NCBI GenBank assembly: GCA_024641365.1
Contig: JAHEDF010000043.1
Coordinates: 1 to 14,057 of the forward strand
Length of the DNA stretch: 14,057 nucleotides
DNA from: Planctomycetota bacterium
Lineage (GTDB): Bacteria; Planctomycetota; UBA11346
Reading direction: 5' to 3'
Shown: piece by piece, positions 1 to 6,648 of the stretch
How positions within the stretch are numbered: the first letter of the stretch is position 1
How the letters are laid out: every line of letters starts with the position of its first letter
Made by a program: the position numbers and the translations under genes
The notes under the pieces: model-generated
What the model saw: the letters and a program-made list of their open reading frames with translations, nothing else
Told to the model about the DNA's origin: nothing
The model's database searches: none

Positions 1-102
1 ATTCCAGCTGGTACGGAATTAACCGTTGATTATCGCGAGACCATGCATGAGGGCGGCATGGCGTGCAAATGTGGTTTACCTGGCTGCCGTTCCTTGCTTT
101 AG
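1..102 (+). CDS. C-terminal tail of a SET-domain protein (putative protein-lysine methyltransferase), partial at 5' end
   Basis: Reading frame 1 is open from the first base and ends at TAG 100-102, giving 33 residues. It starts 'IPAGTELTVDYRE', matching the last core SET motif (G-E-E-L-T-x-D-Y), whose tyrosine lies in the methyltransferase active site. It ends 'CKCGLPGCRS', a C-x-C-x4-C arrangement like the zinc-binding post-SET motif (usually CxCGxxxCRG). Both motifs in the right order and spacing, followed directly by a stop, make this the end of a SET-domain protein. The family transfers methyl groups from S-adenosylmethionine to lysines; the substrate here is unknown. Only the tail is visible, so length, start and any extra domains cannot be judged. 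The inverted repeat element at 111-387 begins 8 bp after the stop. Confidence 0.75.
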   Translation: MPAGTELTVDYRETMHEGGMACKCGLPGCRSLL

Positions 103-120
103 CTTCGGGCTTGTTTGTTT

Positions 121-167
121 CGAGGGCTTTGCCCTCGTGCTCCCACGGACTTTGTCGGGGCTTTTTT
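121..167 (+). terminator. Probable terminator after the SET-domain gene
   Basis: A perfect 7-bp stem, cgagggc-ttt-gccctcg (121-137), is followed by a second weaker hairpin centred on gac-ttt-gtc (148-156) and then a T6 run (162-167). It lies 18 bp after the SET-domain stop. It is also part of the left arm of the inverted element, so the repeat may simply serve as the terminator. Confidence 0.45.
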
Positions 168-330
168 CCTAGCGATAGCGTAGAAAAAAATGTCAAAAAA
201 AAGCACCTTAAAATTTAAATAAAAACGTCAGGAACAAAACCCGAGCCGCCAGGCGATCGGACGCCGAGTGGTGGTGAGCGGATACAATGGGCGCAGCCCA
301 TCCGCTCATTTTTTCAAAGCGAAGCGCATG

Positions 331-355
331 AAAAAAACCACGACAAAGCCCGTGG
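331..355 (-). terminator. Minus-strand terminator-like hairpin in the right arm of the repeat
   Basis: Read on the minus strand, ccacg (355-351) and cgtgg (342-338) form a stem around an 8-nt loop and are followed directly by seven T (337-331). This has the form of an intrinsic terminator for transcripts coming from the right. Confidence 0.45.
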
Positions 356-377
356 GGGGCCTGGGGGCAGAGCCCCC

Positions 378-418
378 AAAACAAAAAACCGACCATGGAT
401 TACACCATCCAAGGTCGG
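378..418 (-). terminator. Minus-strand intrinsic terminator-like hairpin
   Basis: On the minus strand ccgacc (418-413) and ggat (410-407) pair with atcc (400-397) and ggtcgg (394-389) around a 6-nt loop, giving 10 bp with a small internal loop. The stem is followed by 'ttttttgtttt' (388-378). This is one of the best intrinsic-terminator shapes in the window. The nearest annotated gene it could serve ends at 965, more than 500 bp upstream, so it may end a separate transcript. Confidence 0.5.
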
Positions 419-631
419 ATTGCAGGGTGGATGCGGGTGTGTCGTAGCTGGTGAGAGCATGTCGACGCGTCGGCTATCCGTTGGAAACTCACCTGACATC
501 AAGTCAGTTCAGTTTTATCTGATTGTCTTTTAGTAGTTATCTACTCCTCACGATTTATGGCCGCGCGGCAAAATCCGATCCAGTCTTATCCAGAGCGAAT
601 TATTGCCAGGTGGACTCCTGATGACCCTGAC
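378..631 (-). ncRNA. Possible ~250-nt small RNA (unassigned)
   Basis: A perfect TATAAT lies on the minus strand (plus 643-638), which would start transcription near 631. No coding frame worth keeping follows before the terminator-like hairpin at 418-378. The -35 is poor (TAGAAT at 17-bp spacing). The interval holds local dyads, for example ctgac-atcaa-gtcag at 493-507. It lacks recognisable tmRNA (no tag frame ending in ALAA), RNase P, 6S or SRP landmarks. This is an inference from promoter-like plus terminator-like signals only; it could equally be non-functional spacer. Confidence 0.2.
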
Positions 632-842
632 GCTGGTATTATACTATCGTGGTCAGACCGATTCTACCGGAAATTAAAATTTTATTCTGGGTTGTATAAA
701 CCTTGGGTCGACCTGTTTTCACAACTAGTGTTATAAAACATGGTTTTTACCGATTAAAATGAAAATTCTGTGAGGCGTTTGCGACAGTGTAAAGTCTCAG
801 GTAAGTATGATGCCATTGGTAATTAAATTATAATAACAATAC

Positions 843-924
843 TGCACTTTTTAGTGATCAATTGATCACCTTTAATGCAACGAAAGTGCACCGAAATGCA
901 CCGAAAATTAGCGCACCGAAAAAA
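843..924. repeat. Palindrome nested in an inverted repeat, followed by three GCACCGAAA units
   Basis: The perfect 16-bp palindrome gtgatcaattgatcac (854-869) sits inside a wider 8-bp inverted repeat, tgcacttt (843-850) and aaagtgca (883-890). Three irregular copies of 'gcaccgaaa' follow (888-896, 898-906, 913-921). The segment lies 40-120 bp beyond the stop of the minus-strand gene ending at 965. It could be a 3'-end structure or a protein-binding site. No T-run follows the stems, so it is not a classical intrinsic terminator. Apart from the features listed here, I see nothing in 419-964. Confidence 0.5.
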
Positions 925-964
925 CGTCCAGCGAAAGCGCAATACAATAATTTAGAGAATAAAT

Positions 965-1879
965 TTAATCTTGTTGCGCAATTGTCATAAATTTTTCTAA
1001 ATCTTTAAGCGACAGCTCAATTTGTTTTGCCATCTCCGAGTCTTCGACGCGACTAGCAAAATCTTGTGCTGCTTCCATGGCACCAGCGGCAATTTTAAAT
1101 TGTCCGCGTACTGTTTGCGCGCGACAGGCTAATGCAGCAGTCATATAGCGTTCAGCAGGACCAGCATTGTGACGATCTTCAAATTCCATCATTAATTGTA
1201 CGCAGCGTAATGCCTGCGTTGGCTTTGCAGCCAAACAATAAGCCAAACCTTGTTGAAACCAGGCACGATGGGTTAAACGCCAATCACCGATGCGACTAAC
1301 AGCGGTACTATTTGCGAATGCGGCGGATACTAATAATTCTTGTGCAATTTTAACTTGGGGTTCGGCAATACGCATTAAATTACCAGCTACAGTAGCGACT
1401 TGCTTAATGACGTCATCTTTCGGATCTAAATCTGCGCATAATAAAGCCGCTTGTCGTAGGTGACTTAGTCCTTCTTGGGCGCGACCACGGACCGCTAATG
1501 TTTGTGCGACCATGACAGCTAGACGACATTCATCGGCAGGAGTGTGCACGCCGTTTTTAATAGCTTCTTGTGCGGCTTCTTTATTGCCTGCGCCAATTTC
1601 CACGACGGCCAAACCGCGCCATAAACTATTCGCGATCGGGGAGCCACTGACTAATTGTGGGTGTTTTAATAAGCGATGTTGAAATGCGGCAGTTTCTTCC
1701 CAACGACCAAGACTGGTTGCGCCTAAATGGACGGCAAATGAACCAACTTGCAGAATTTCCTGCTCAGTCTGGGTTTTGCCGTATAATTCCTCTAATTTAT
1801 CAAAGGCTGCGTTGGGATCTTTATTCGCAAGCTGGACGGTTTCTTGCAAGAGGCGTTCAAAAGGTGTTGGGAGTACCAT
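965..1879 (-). CDS. TPR-like helical repeat protein, function unknown
   Basis: A 304-residue protein with ATG at 1879 and TAA at 967-965. It has no signal peptide or membrane segment, so it is probably cytoplasmic. The sequence is a series of amphipathic helices rich in Ala, Leu and Gln. Examples are 'WRGLAVVEIGAGNKEAAQEAIKNG' near residues 88-110, 'AWFQQGLAYCLAAKPTQALRCVQ' near 207-229 and 'AALACRAQTVRGQFKIAAGAMEAA' near 248-271. The small-Gly/Ala-Leu-x-x-Gly spacing resembles tetratricopeptide repeats, but the copies are degenerate. TPR-like solenoids usually act as protein-binding scaffolds; no partner is evident. Ribosome-binding sequence is weak (gtgag about 8 nt upstream). A 66-codon ORF ends 2 bp before the ATG, so the two may be co-transcribed. 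Confidence 0.75.
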   Translation of the reverse strand: MVLPTPFERLLQETVQLANKDPNAAFDKLEELYGKTQTEQEILQVGSFAVHLGATSLGRWEETAAFQHRLLKHPQLVSGSPIANSLWRGLAVVEIGAGNKEAAQEAIKNGVHTPADECRLAVMVAQTLAVRGRAQEGLSHLRQAALLCADLDPKDDVIKQVATVAGNLMRIAEPQVKIAQELLVSAAFANSTAVSRIGDWRLTHRAWFQQGLAYCLAAKPTQALRCVQLMMEFEDRHNAGPAERYMTAALACRAQTVRGQFKIAAGAMEAAQDFASRVEDSEMAKQIELSLKDLEKFMTIAQQD

Positions 1880-1881
1880 AA

Positions 1882-2082
1882 TTAAAACTCACTACGGTTG
1901 TTAGTCAGCACGGGTGAAGCGACCACTTCCAACAGAGGTATGTGGTGGGCGCTAAGACGTAAGCGCAGAATGCTGCGTGGCAATAACCATAAAAAGGCTA
2001 GCGGGGTAGCTGGCGCCATTTGTGCCGTGACTGCAATTGTTAACAGTGCTATACACAGACAGCGCAGTAAATGGACCAGCAA
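1882..2082 (-). CDS. Small hydrophobic ORF, possible membrane protein (uncertain)
   Basis: A 66-residue frame starting at TTG (2082) and ending with TAA two bases before the ATG of the helical-repeat gene, a spacing typical of an operon. Residues 3-34 are almost entirely hydrophobic ('LLRCLCIALLTIAVTA' then 'PLAFLWLLP'), consistent with one or two membrane helices. A basic stretch 'RSILRLRLS' and a polar tail follow. Against it: the start is not ATG, no Shine-Dalgarno sequence stands out upstream, an open frame also exists on the opposite strand (1898-2149), and I recognise no family. The 2-bp junction and membrane-like composition are the only reasons to keep it. Confidence 0.35.
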   Translation of the reverse strand: MLVHLLRCLCIALLTIAVTAQMAPATPLAFLWLLPRSILRLRLSAHHIPLLEVVASPVLTNNRSEF

Positions 2083-2200
2083 AATATGTGTTCATTGTGA
2101 AATGGAATGGATCGGGAATACGTACCTTATTGACAGCACGATGGTATGATCGACGGAGATGTGGTAGTACTTTATACCAAAAGTTCGGGAGATACTCGCT

Positions 2201-2947
2201 ATGATAAGATTGCCATCAGTGCGCATTATTATGGTTGTGAATTGTTTATTTTTAACGCTCGCCTTGATCAGCGCAGAATTAGAGCATGAAAGTGAATTAT
2301 ATACTGGTCCAGAATATAAAAATGCTTTCAAAAACCCAACAGATAATCCGGATTTACCAAATGTATTGCTGATTGGGGATTCTATTTCCATAGGTTACAC
2401 CATTGAGGTGCGAAAAAAGCTCAGTGGAAAAGCCGATGTATTTCGTATTCCAACGAATGGTCGTTATGCGGCTTATGGTGTTGAACAACTCAATAAATGG
2501 CTGACAGAGCCAGGAATAAAATGGGATGTTATTCATTTTAATTGGGGGCTTTGGGATATTTGTTATCGCCATCCAGATTCTAAGGTGCAAGGCAATCGTG
2601 ATAAAATAAATGGCACGCTGACCGCGACACCAGAACAATATCAAGAAAATATGACCAAAGCAGTGGCGATATTAAAAACTACTGAGGCAAAATTGATTTG
2701 GTGTGCAACAACACCAGTCCCGGAAAATGAAGCAGGGCGCATTCAAGGTGATGAAGTAAAGTATAATGCTATTGCTGAAAAAATTATGAAAGAGAACGCT
2801 ATTCACATAAATGATTTATATAGTCACTGTATAAAAAAGACCCCTGGTATATATGGAAAACCAGGCGACGTGCATTTTACCAAAGAGGGTTATGTTTACT
2901 TGGCAGAGCAAGTAGCAAAGGGAATTCTTACGGTTATTGAGAAGTGA
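2201..2947 (+). CDS. Secreted SGNH/GDSL-family hydrolase (esterase-like)
   Basis: A 248-residue protein with ATG at 2201 and a good Shine-Dalgarno GGGAG at 2187-2191. Residues 1-26 form a basic-then-hydrophobic signal sequence ('VVNCLFLTLALISA'), so it is probably exported or membrane-anchored. The SGNH fold is seen as block I 'VLLIGDSISIGY' (nucleophile Ser61), a block III-like 'HFNWGLWDI' with Asn114, and block V 'GDVHFTKEGY' with Asp223 and His225. These residues form the Ser-Asp-His triad and part of the oxyanion hole. Family members hydrolyse ester bonds in lipids, acetylated sugars or polysaccharides; the 'FNWGLWD' form resembles single-domain esterases common in PVC genomes (from memory). 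The substrate cannot be read from sequence. It is probably monocistronic, with a divergent gene upstream and a convergent gene downstream. Confidence 0.88.
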   Translation: MIRLPSVRIIMVVNCLFLTLALISAELEHESELYTGPEYKNAFKNPTDNPDLPNVLLIGDSISIGYTIEVRKKLSGKADVFRIPTNGRYAAYGVEQLNKWLTEPGIKWDVIHFNWGLWDICYRHPDSKVQGNRDKINGTLTATPEQYQENMTKAVAILKTTEAKLIWCATTPVPENEAGRIQGDEVKYNAIAEKIMKENAIHINDLYSHCIKKTPGIYGKPGDVHFTKEGYVYLAEQVAKGILTVIEK

Positions 2948-2957
2948 TGGAGATTGA

Positions 2958-2993
2958 GAGTCCGGACTTCCGGACTCCCGGATTTCCGGACTC
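2958..2993. terminator. 8-bp tandem repeat forming a hairpin between convergent genes
   Basis: Four abutting 8-mers occupy 2961-2992: tccggact, tccggact, cccggatt, tccggact. Each contains a palindromic or near-palindromic TCCGGA core. The ends form a 9-bp inverted repeat, gagtccgga (2958-2966) and tccggactc (2985-2993). The element fills the 49-bp gap between the ends of the SGNH hydrolase gene and the EboE-type gene, so it may act as a bidirectional terminator. There is no long T-run on either side. Confidence 0.5.
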
Positions 2994-2996
2994 AAT

Positions 2997-4187
2997 TTAT
3001 ATCCGTTTTTTCAAATATGCTAATTCTCGCACCGTGCCATCCAAGGCATCTTGGTCGTGAGCTGCTAAAATCGACCAGGTATACGTTTCAACAGAAACGT
3101 GCGTGCACCCAGCTGCTAAGCAGGCGGCAAGTCCTTTATGGCTGTCATTAATAGTTGACGATAATCCCTGCGCTTGTGTTGGTCGAAAAACGGGAATGTG
3201 AAAATGGCTGCGAACTGCAGTAGCATTTGGTAAGCGCGCTAAACACGCGTCTAATTGGTCTAAATCTTCTACTTTACTCAATGATCCGCTGGCAGAGCTG
3301 GCCGCTGTTTGGTGCATAAATCTCGGTTCAGCTAACGCACGTAAAGCATCTAAGCCAATTTTATCAGTAAACGGATTAATAACTTCTGGTGCAGCAGAAA
3401 ATTGACATTTCGTAATAGGAACTTGTGCAGCTACTAAACGATCAACCGCAGCTTGCTGATTTTCAAATGCCAAACTAAAATGACAGGTATCAAAACAAAT
3501 GCCGAGGTGTTCGGCGATGGCTTTTTTTGCAGCGTGTTCATCGCCATCTAAAACAATCGCGGCTGCGTGCATGCCAGCTATTGCTAATGGACCTGTCCAA
3601 AATGCTGCAACGTCGTGACTGGTTTCTAAAGTACACCATGGTTCTGGTTCTAAACATAAGACAACTTTTCGGTTATTTGAACGTGCCCGAAGTGCGGCAT
3701 GGCCAGCCCACTGACCGAGCGCTGTTGCGATGATGGTGTGATTATTTGCGGCCGGTCCGAACGGGCGATAACTCCCAGGGACGGTGGAAATAGAAATGAG
3801 ATCGTCATCGCAGAGTGCTAATGCGACATCAATTAAAGCGAGCGTATCATCGGCGCGTTCAGCAATGGTCCAATCGGGACGATAGGCATCGGCCTTTACC
3901 ACCGCCGCTTGAAACGGTCGCAGCGGGAAGGCATTCAACGTATGAGCGCTGGCACCAACCTGATCGAGGGCCTTTCTTAATGTGGCAAGCGCCTGTGTAT
4001 CTGTGGCGAGTTGGCGAATGGCCGTTGATCCCAAGCGCAGATCGAGCCCCAGACGCTCCCAACCAAGTCGTTCACGTGCTGGCAACGTAAACTTCTGCAG
4101 GACATGGGTTAGTTCACCAACCGTTTCAGCGGCGTGGAGGTTTGAACTATAGCCAAGGGGCAACATAGGTGCGGCAGGTTCTGACAT
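2997..4187 (-). CDS. eboE: EboE-type metabolite traffic protein (TIM-barrel, sugar-isomerase-like fold)
   Basis: A 396-residue protein from ATG 4187 to TAA 2999-2997. Motifs in order match what I know of EboE: 'LGYSSNLHAAE' (11-21; usually GYCTNVHAGE), 'TLNAFP' (83-88), 'YRPDWT' (102-107), 'CLEPEPWCTLET' (178-189), 'CFDTCHFSLAFE' (231-242), 'EPRFMHQ' (287-293), 'HFHIPV' (328-333) and 'VETYTW' (366-371). The conserved Glu, Asp and His residues suggest a metal site as in xylose-isomerase-like barrels. In cyanobacteria and other bacteria EboE is encoded in an eboA-F cluster linked to export of a modified isoprenoid-like compound; the reaction is not established. No other ebo gene (UbiA-like eboC, TatD-like eboB, dehydroquinate-synthase-like eboD) is visible here, so it is isolated. 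'SSN' replaces the usual 'CTN' in the first motif. No strong Shine-Dalgarno sequence is seen. Confidence 0.82.
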   Translation of the reverse strand: MSEPAAPMLPLGYSSNLHAAETVGELTHVLQKFTLPARERLGWERLGLDLRLGSTAIRQLATDTQALATLRKALDQVGASAHTLNAFPLRPFQAAVVKADAYRPDWTIAERADDTLALIDVALALCDDDLISISTVPGSYRPFGPAANNHTIIATALGQWAGHAALRARSNNRKVVLCLEPEPWCTLETSHDVAAFWTGPLAIAGMHAAAIVLDGDEHAAKKAIAEHLGICFDTCHFSLAFENQQAAVDRLVAAQVPITKCQFSAAPEVINPFTDKIGLDALRALAEPRFMHQTAASSASGSLSKVEDLDQLDACLARLPNATAVRSHFHIPVFRPTQAQGLSSTINDSHKGLAACLAAGCTHVSVETYTWSILAAHDQDALDGTVRELAYLKKRI

Positions 4188-4235
4188 GTAAGGCTCTTAC
4201 ACGGTCACAAGCGACACGGAAGTGACCTGGGTGAC
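4188..4235. promoter_or_regulatory. Small dyad abutting the eboE start, plus GTGAC/GTCAC repeats
   Basis: The 13-bp dyad gtaag-gct-cttac (4188-4200) touches the ATG of the EboE-type gene, where a ribosome-binding site would normally lie. Further upstream gtcac (4204-4208), gtgac (4222-4226) and gtgac (4231-4235) form an inverted and direct set. The region is the divergent promoter zone between eboE and the membrane-protein gene. It may hold operator sites, but no regulator is known. Confidence 0.25.
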
Positions 4236-4300
4236 AGGGCAAACGTTGAAATGAGTGCGCCTGCTTGCCCTCTGCGTCTCGCATCAGACCGTTTCGCACC

Positions 4301-4858
4301 ATGTCACCTGATCAGTCAGTTGAGCACCATGGCGATGCGCCGGTTCCGACGACGGCGGATTTCAGTTCATTTGTTGAGCGTTATCACACCGATGTCGCTT
4401 TGCGGAAAATGCATTTTGCGCGTTTATTATTAGGCATTGGTGGAGCCGCTTTAGCGATCGTCTATAATTGGTTGCGCTTAGATCCACGTGGTGCGCAAGA
4501 GGTCGTTATTCAGGTTGCGACCATTATTGCCGGGCTGCATGTTTTTGGCTGTTTAATCACGTTATTTATTGCACGTCGGCGTTTTTTGGCGGATTTTCAA
4601 CGGCAAACGCTCGCGTTGCGTGATCGCGTTTGGCAGGTCGCGCAATTTCTCCAACGGCGTGGAGCCGTATTATTAATTTTAGCAGCTTCCGGCGATATGC
4701 TCATTGTCATTGGCACGCATTTTCGCTTACATATTTTTGCTCCTGATGGGGATGTTTTACTGCTGACGCTTATACCAACGGCGTTATTATTGGCGCATGG
4801 TATTGCTGAAATTCCAACCCGTGATCGCCTCGAACGTTTGTATCGGCGCTTAGGGTAA
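4301..4858 (+). CDS. Four-helix integral membrane protein, function unknown
   Basis: The open frame extends back to a TTG at 4265, but I choose ATG 4301 (185 residues, MSPDQSVEHHGD...). The extra 12 residues are basic and look non-native. The first 36 residues from the ATG are polar and probably cytoplasmic. Four hydrophobic segments follow at about 38-58, 67-91, 121-140 and 151-169. A basic amphipathic linker, 'ARRRFLADFQRQTLALRDRVWQVAQFLQRR' by position 91-120, lies between helices 2 and 3, and the tail is short and basic ('RDRLERLYRRLG'). This pattern suggests a small inner-membrane protein with both ends in the cytoplasm. No catalytic motif or named family is recognised. Neither candidate start has a clear Shine-Dalgarno sequence. 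The ABC transporter operon begins 114 bp downstream on the same strand; a link is possible but not shown. Confidence 0.75.
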   Translation: MSPDQSVEHHGDAPVPTTADFSSFVERYHTDVALRKMHFARLLLGIGGAALAIVYNWLRLDPRGAQEVVIQVATIIAGLHVFGCLITLFIARRRFLADFQRQTLALRDRVWQVAQFLQRRGAVLLILAASGDMLIVIGTHFRLHIFAPDGDVLLLTLIPTALLLAHGIAEIPTRDRLERLYRRLG

Positions 4859-4901
4859 GGGTATAAATTCAAGCGAGCAGCTCTAATCGCCGGTACAATG
4901 C

Positions 4902-4949
4902 TGGACACGTGGCAGGGACTAGGCAAGGTTTTGCCTCATTCCTTGTCCA
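4902..4949 (+). promoter_or_regulatory. Stem-loop upstream of the ABC transporter operon
   Basis: Nested pairs tggac (4902-4906)/gtcca (4945-4949), aggga (4914-4918)/tcctt (4940-4944, one G-U) and aggcaa (4921-4926)/ttgcct (4931-4936), with loop ggtt, form an interrupted stem-loop. It ends 23 bp before the ATPase start and lacks a following T-run, so it is more likely a leader structure than a terminator. No known riboswitch class is recognised. Confidence 0.3.
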
Positions 4950-4972
4950 CCAGAAAGTAAGATTCACCACCA

Positions 4973-5896
4973 ATGCAAATGGACGCGATTCTACAATTTT
5001 CAAATGTGTCGTTTACTTACCGCGGCGATTGGTTGCAGCGTGTGCATGCACTCAAACAAGTTGATTTAGTGGTGCCACGTGGTTCTGCCTTTGGATTTTT
5101 GGGTGCTAATGGCGCAGGAAAATCAACTAGCATTAAATTAGTCATGGGATTATTGCACGGACATGAAGGAAATATATCGTTATTTAATCAATCATTAGGT
5201 GATTATAAATTACGTGCTCGTATCGGATATCTACCAGAACATCCCTATTTTTATGATAATTTAGCGGTTGGTGAATATTTAGCGTACATGGGTAAATTAT
5301 CAGGCATGAAAGTGGATACGATTCCTGATGCTATTGACCGTGTCTGCGATTTATTGGATTTAAGTGACTTAAAGCATCGTATGTTGCGCAGTTTCTCAAA
5401 AGGCATGCGGCAGCGATTTGGTTTAGCACAAGCCATTTTACATCAACCTGAATTATTAATTTTAGACGAGCCATTTTCTGGCTTAGATCCGTTGTGGCGC
5501 GCACGCTTTCGTGAAGTGTTAGCGCTTGAACGTAAACGTGGCGCGACGTTGTGTTTTAGTACGCACATTTTATCAGACGTCGAAGATCTCTGCGATCATT
5601 ATGCTGTTATTGATCATGGTGTGGTACTTGAGCAAGGTCGCCTCGCCGATTTAGTGCAACAAGCGCCATTAGTATTAATTGGTAGTGGCCCCAAACCACC
5701 ATCTGCTGAAGAAACCAGTGATGGGAATTGGCGTTGGCAATTTCCTGAAAATGAACGCGCGGCTAATTTAGCTTCGTTACCGCAGGGCGCTGAAATATTA
5801 CGTTTAGAGCGCAGTCGTATTGGTTTAGAAGATTATTTTGTATCACGCGTGCAAGCTTTTCATGCCGCCGGTAAAAAACTGGAGCCCACGTCATGA
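4973..5896 (+). CDS. ABC transporter ATP-binding subunit (ABC-2 type)
   Basis: A 307-residue cytoplasmic ATPase that powers the permease encoded next. Visible motifs are Walker A 'GANGAGKST' (44-52), 'YLPEHP' at the Q-loop position (86-91, with Glu where many families have Gln, as is usual in ABC-2 exporters), signature 'FSKGMRQRFGLA' (141-152, replacing LSGGQ), Walker B 'LLILDEPF' (161-168), D-loop 'SGLDP' (169-173) and switch His198 in 'STHIL'. Residues 230-307 form the extra C-terminal region typical of this subfamily. The gene overlaps the permease by 4 bp (ATGA), which implies translational coupling and a paired subunit. ATG 4973 and ATG 4979 are both usable starts; neither has a clear Shine-Dalgarno sequence. 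The substrate is unknown. Related ABC-2 systems export lipids, polysaccharides or drugs, or serve in gliding and copper-enzyme maturation. Confidence 0.93.
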   Translation: MQMDAILQFSNVSFTYRGDWLQRVHALKQVDLVVPRGSAFGFLGANGAGKSTSIKLVMGLLHGHEGNISLFNQSLGDYKLRARIGYLPEHPYFYDNLAVGEYLAYMGKLSGMKVDTIPDAIDRVCDLLDLSDLKHRMLRSFSKGMRQRFGLAQAILHQPELLILDEPFSGLDPLWRARFREVLALERKRGATLCFSTHILSDVEDLCDHYAVIDHGVVLEQGRLADLVQQAPLVLIGSGPKPPSAEETSDGNWRWQFPENERAANLASLPQGAEILRLERSRIGLEDYFVSRVQAFHAAGKKLEPTS

Positions 5897-6648
5897 TTGG
5901 CATTATTGCATGGGCAACTTGTCGTGAAGCAATTCGCTCGAAAACATTTATTTTATTATTAGTTATTTATTTGATCGGCGTATTGTTGTCGCGTATTGTT
6001 GGCTGGATTAGCGCAACAGACGGTAACATTATAACGACGGATATTATTTTTAGTTTGCAAAGCATCATGGGCGTGTTGGTGGCGGTAGCGACTGGCACGG
6101 CATTGGTGCATGTCGAAATTGAGCAAAAGACGCTCTATACCGTCTTATCGCGCCCGTTGCCGCGCTGGCAGTTTGTCGTCGGTAAATACCTCGGTTTATG
6201 CATGGCACTTGCCGCCGGACAAATAGCGATGCTTATAATTGGCGTCATATATTTAGCCATTACCGGAGCAGAAGTACATCAATGGTTATTTATTGCTGGT
6301 TTCTTGACCATTTTAGAAGTCATGGTGATGGCCGCAGTCAGCTTATGTTGGACGGCTTTATCGTCGCCATTACTCGCAGCTGTTTTGGGGTTAGCAACGT
6401 ATGCGCTTGGACATGCGGTCCACTCCTTACCTGGGTTGGTGCACCATTTAAAAGGCATGCAACAAATTATAGCAATTTCTTTTGCCAGTTTAGTGCCCGA
6501 TTTAGGTCAATTTGCTTATCGTAATGAAGCCGTTTATCGAACGCCAATTACCATGGAAGATTTAGGTATCCGACTGTTATATGGATTATTGTGGTGTAGT
6601 TTATTAGTGGTAATTACCATAACTGTTATTCGAAAGAAACAGCTATGA
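5893..6648 (+). CDS. ABC-2 type transporter permease subunit
   Basis: A 251-residue integral membrane protein that starts inside the ATPase stop (ATGA overlap). Six hydrophobic segments lie at about 18-36, 52-74, 98-122, 131-153, 157-176 and 225-246, the usual count for an ABC-2 permease. The N-terminal 'ATCREAIRSKTFILLL' is the amphipathic entry helix that contacts the ATPase. 'VEIEQKTLYTVLSRPLPRWQFVVGKYLG' by position (74-101) is the characteristic cytoplasmic loop of NosY/GldF-like permeases. It should form a dimer with two copies of the preceding ATPase. The loop 'DLGQFAYRNEAVYRTPITMEDLG' before the last helix is probably periplasmic. Substrate is unknown. Confidence 0.88.
   Translation: MIGIIAWATCREAIRSKTFILLLVIYLIGVLLSRIVGWISATDGNIITTDIIFSLQSIMGVLVAVATGTALVHVEIEQKTLYTVLSRPLPRWQFVVGKYLGLCMALAAGQIAMLIIGVIYLAITGAEVHQWLFIAGFLTILEVMVMAAVSLCWTALSSPLLAAVLGLATYALGHAVHSLPGLVHHLKGMQQIIAISFASLVPDLGQFAYRNEAVYRTPITMEDLGIRLLYGLLWCSLLVVITITVIRKKQL

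Larger units (their letters stand above)
111..387. repeat. Inverted-repeat element: two ~84-bp arms around a hairpin (MITE-like or dispersed repeat pair)
   Basis: The left arm (111-194) aligns without large gaps to the reverse complement of the right arm (304-387), roughly 70% identical by eye. In order, both arms carry 'tttgttt', a G/C hairpin (cgagggctttgccctcg at 121-137; gggggc-aga-gccccc at 363-377), 'cccacgg', 'ctttgtcg', a T6-T7 run, a 'gcgatagcg / gcgcttcgc' element and an A-run. The 109-bp centre holds another hairpin: tgagcggat (275-283) pairs with atccgctca (300-308), with inner gggc/gccc. This is more than a terminator and looks like two inverted copies of a dispersed repeat or a non-autonomous mobile element. 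No transposase or clear target-site duplication is visible. Two short minus-strand ORFs across it are low-complexity and probably not genes. Confidence 0.6.

Noticed and set aside
208..502. Two overlapping minus-strand ORFs of 62 codons
   Set aside because: They run through the inverted repeat arms and hairpins; the translations are repeat-derived and low-complexity with no family resemblance or ribosome-binding site.
378..960. tmRNA, RNase P RNA, 6S RNA, SRP RNA or tRNA in the long gap
   Set aside because: I looked for a tag frame ending in ALAA, T-arm sequences and conserved RNase P and SRP blocks on both strands and found none.
1898..2149. Plus-strand ORF of 83 codons, basic N-terminus
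   Set aside because: No Shine-Dalgarno sequence, odd composition, and it lies opposite the better-placed 66-codon minus-strand ORF whose stop abuts the next gene.
2130..2150. TTGACA (2130-2135) and TATGAT (2145-2150) as the SGNH hydrolase promoter
   Set aside because: The spacer is only 9 bp; neither box has a suitable partner at 16-18 bp.
4251..4433. Plus-strand ORF of 60 codons starting at ATG 4251
   Set aside because: It is out of frame with the membrane protein gene, ends inside it, and its translation lacks any domain-like pattern.
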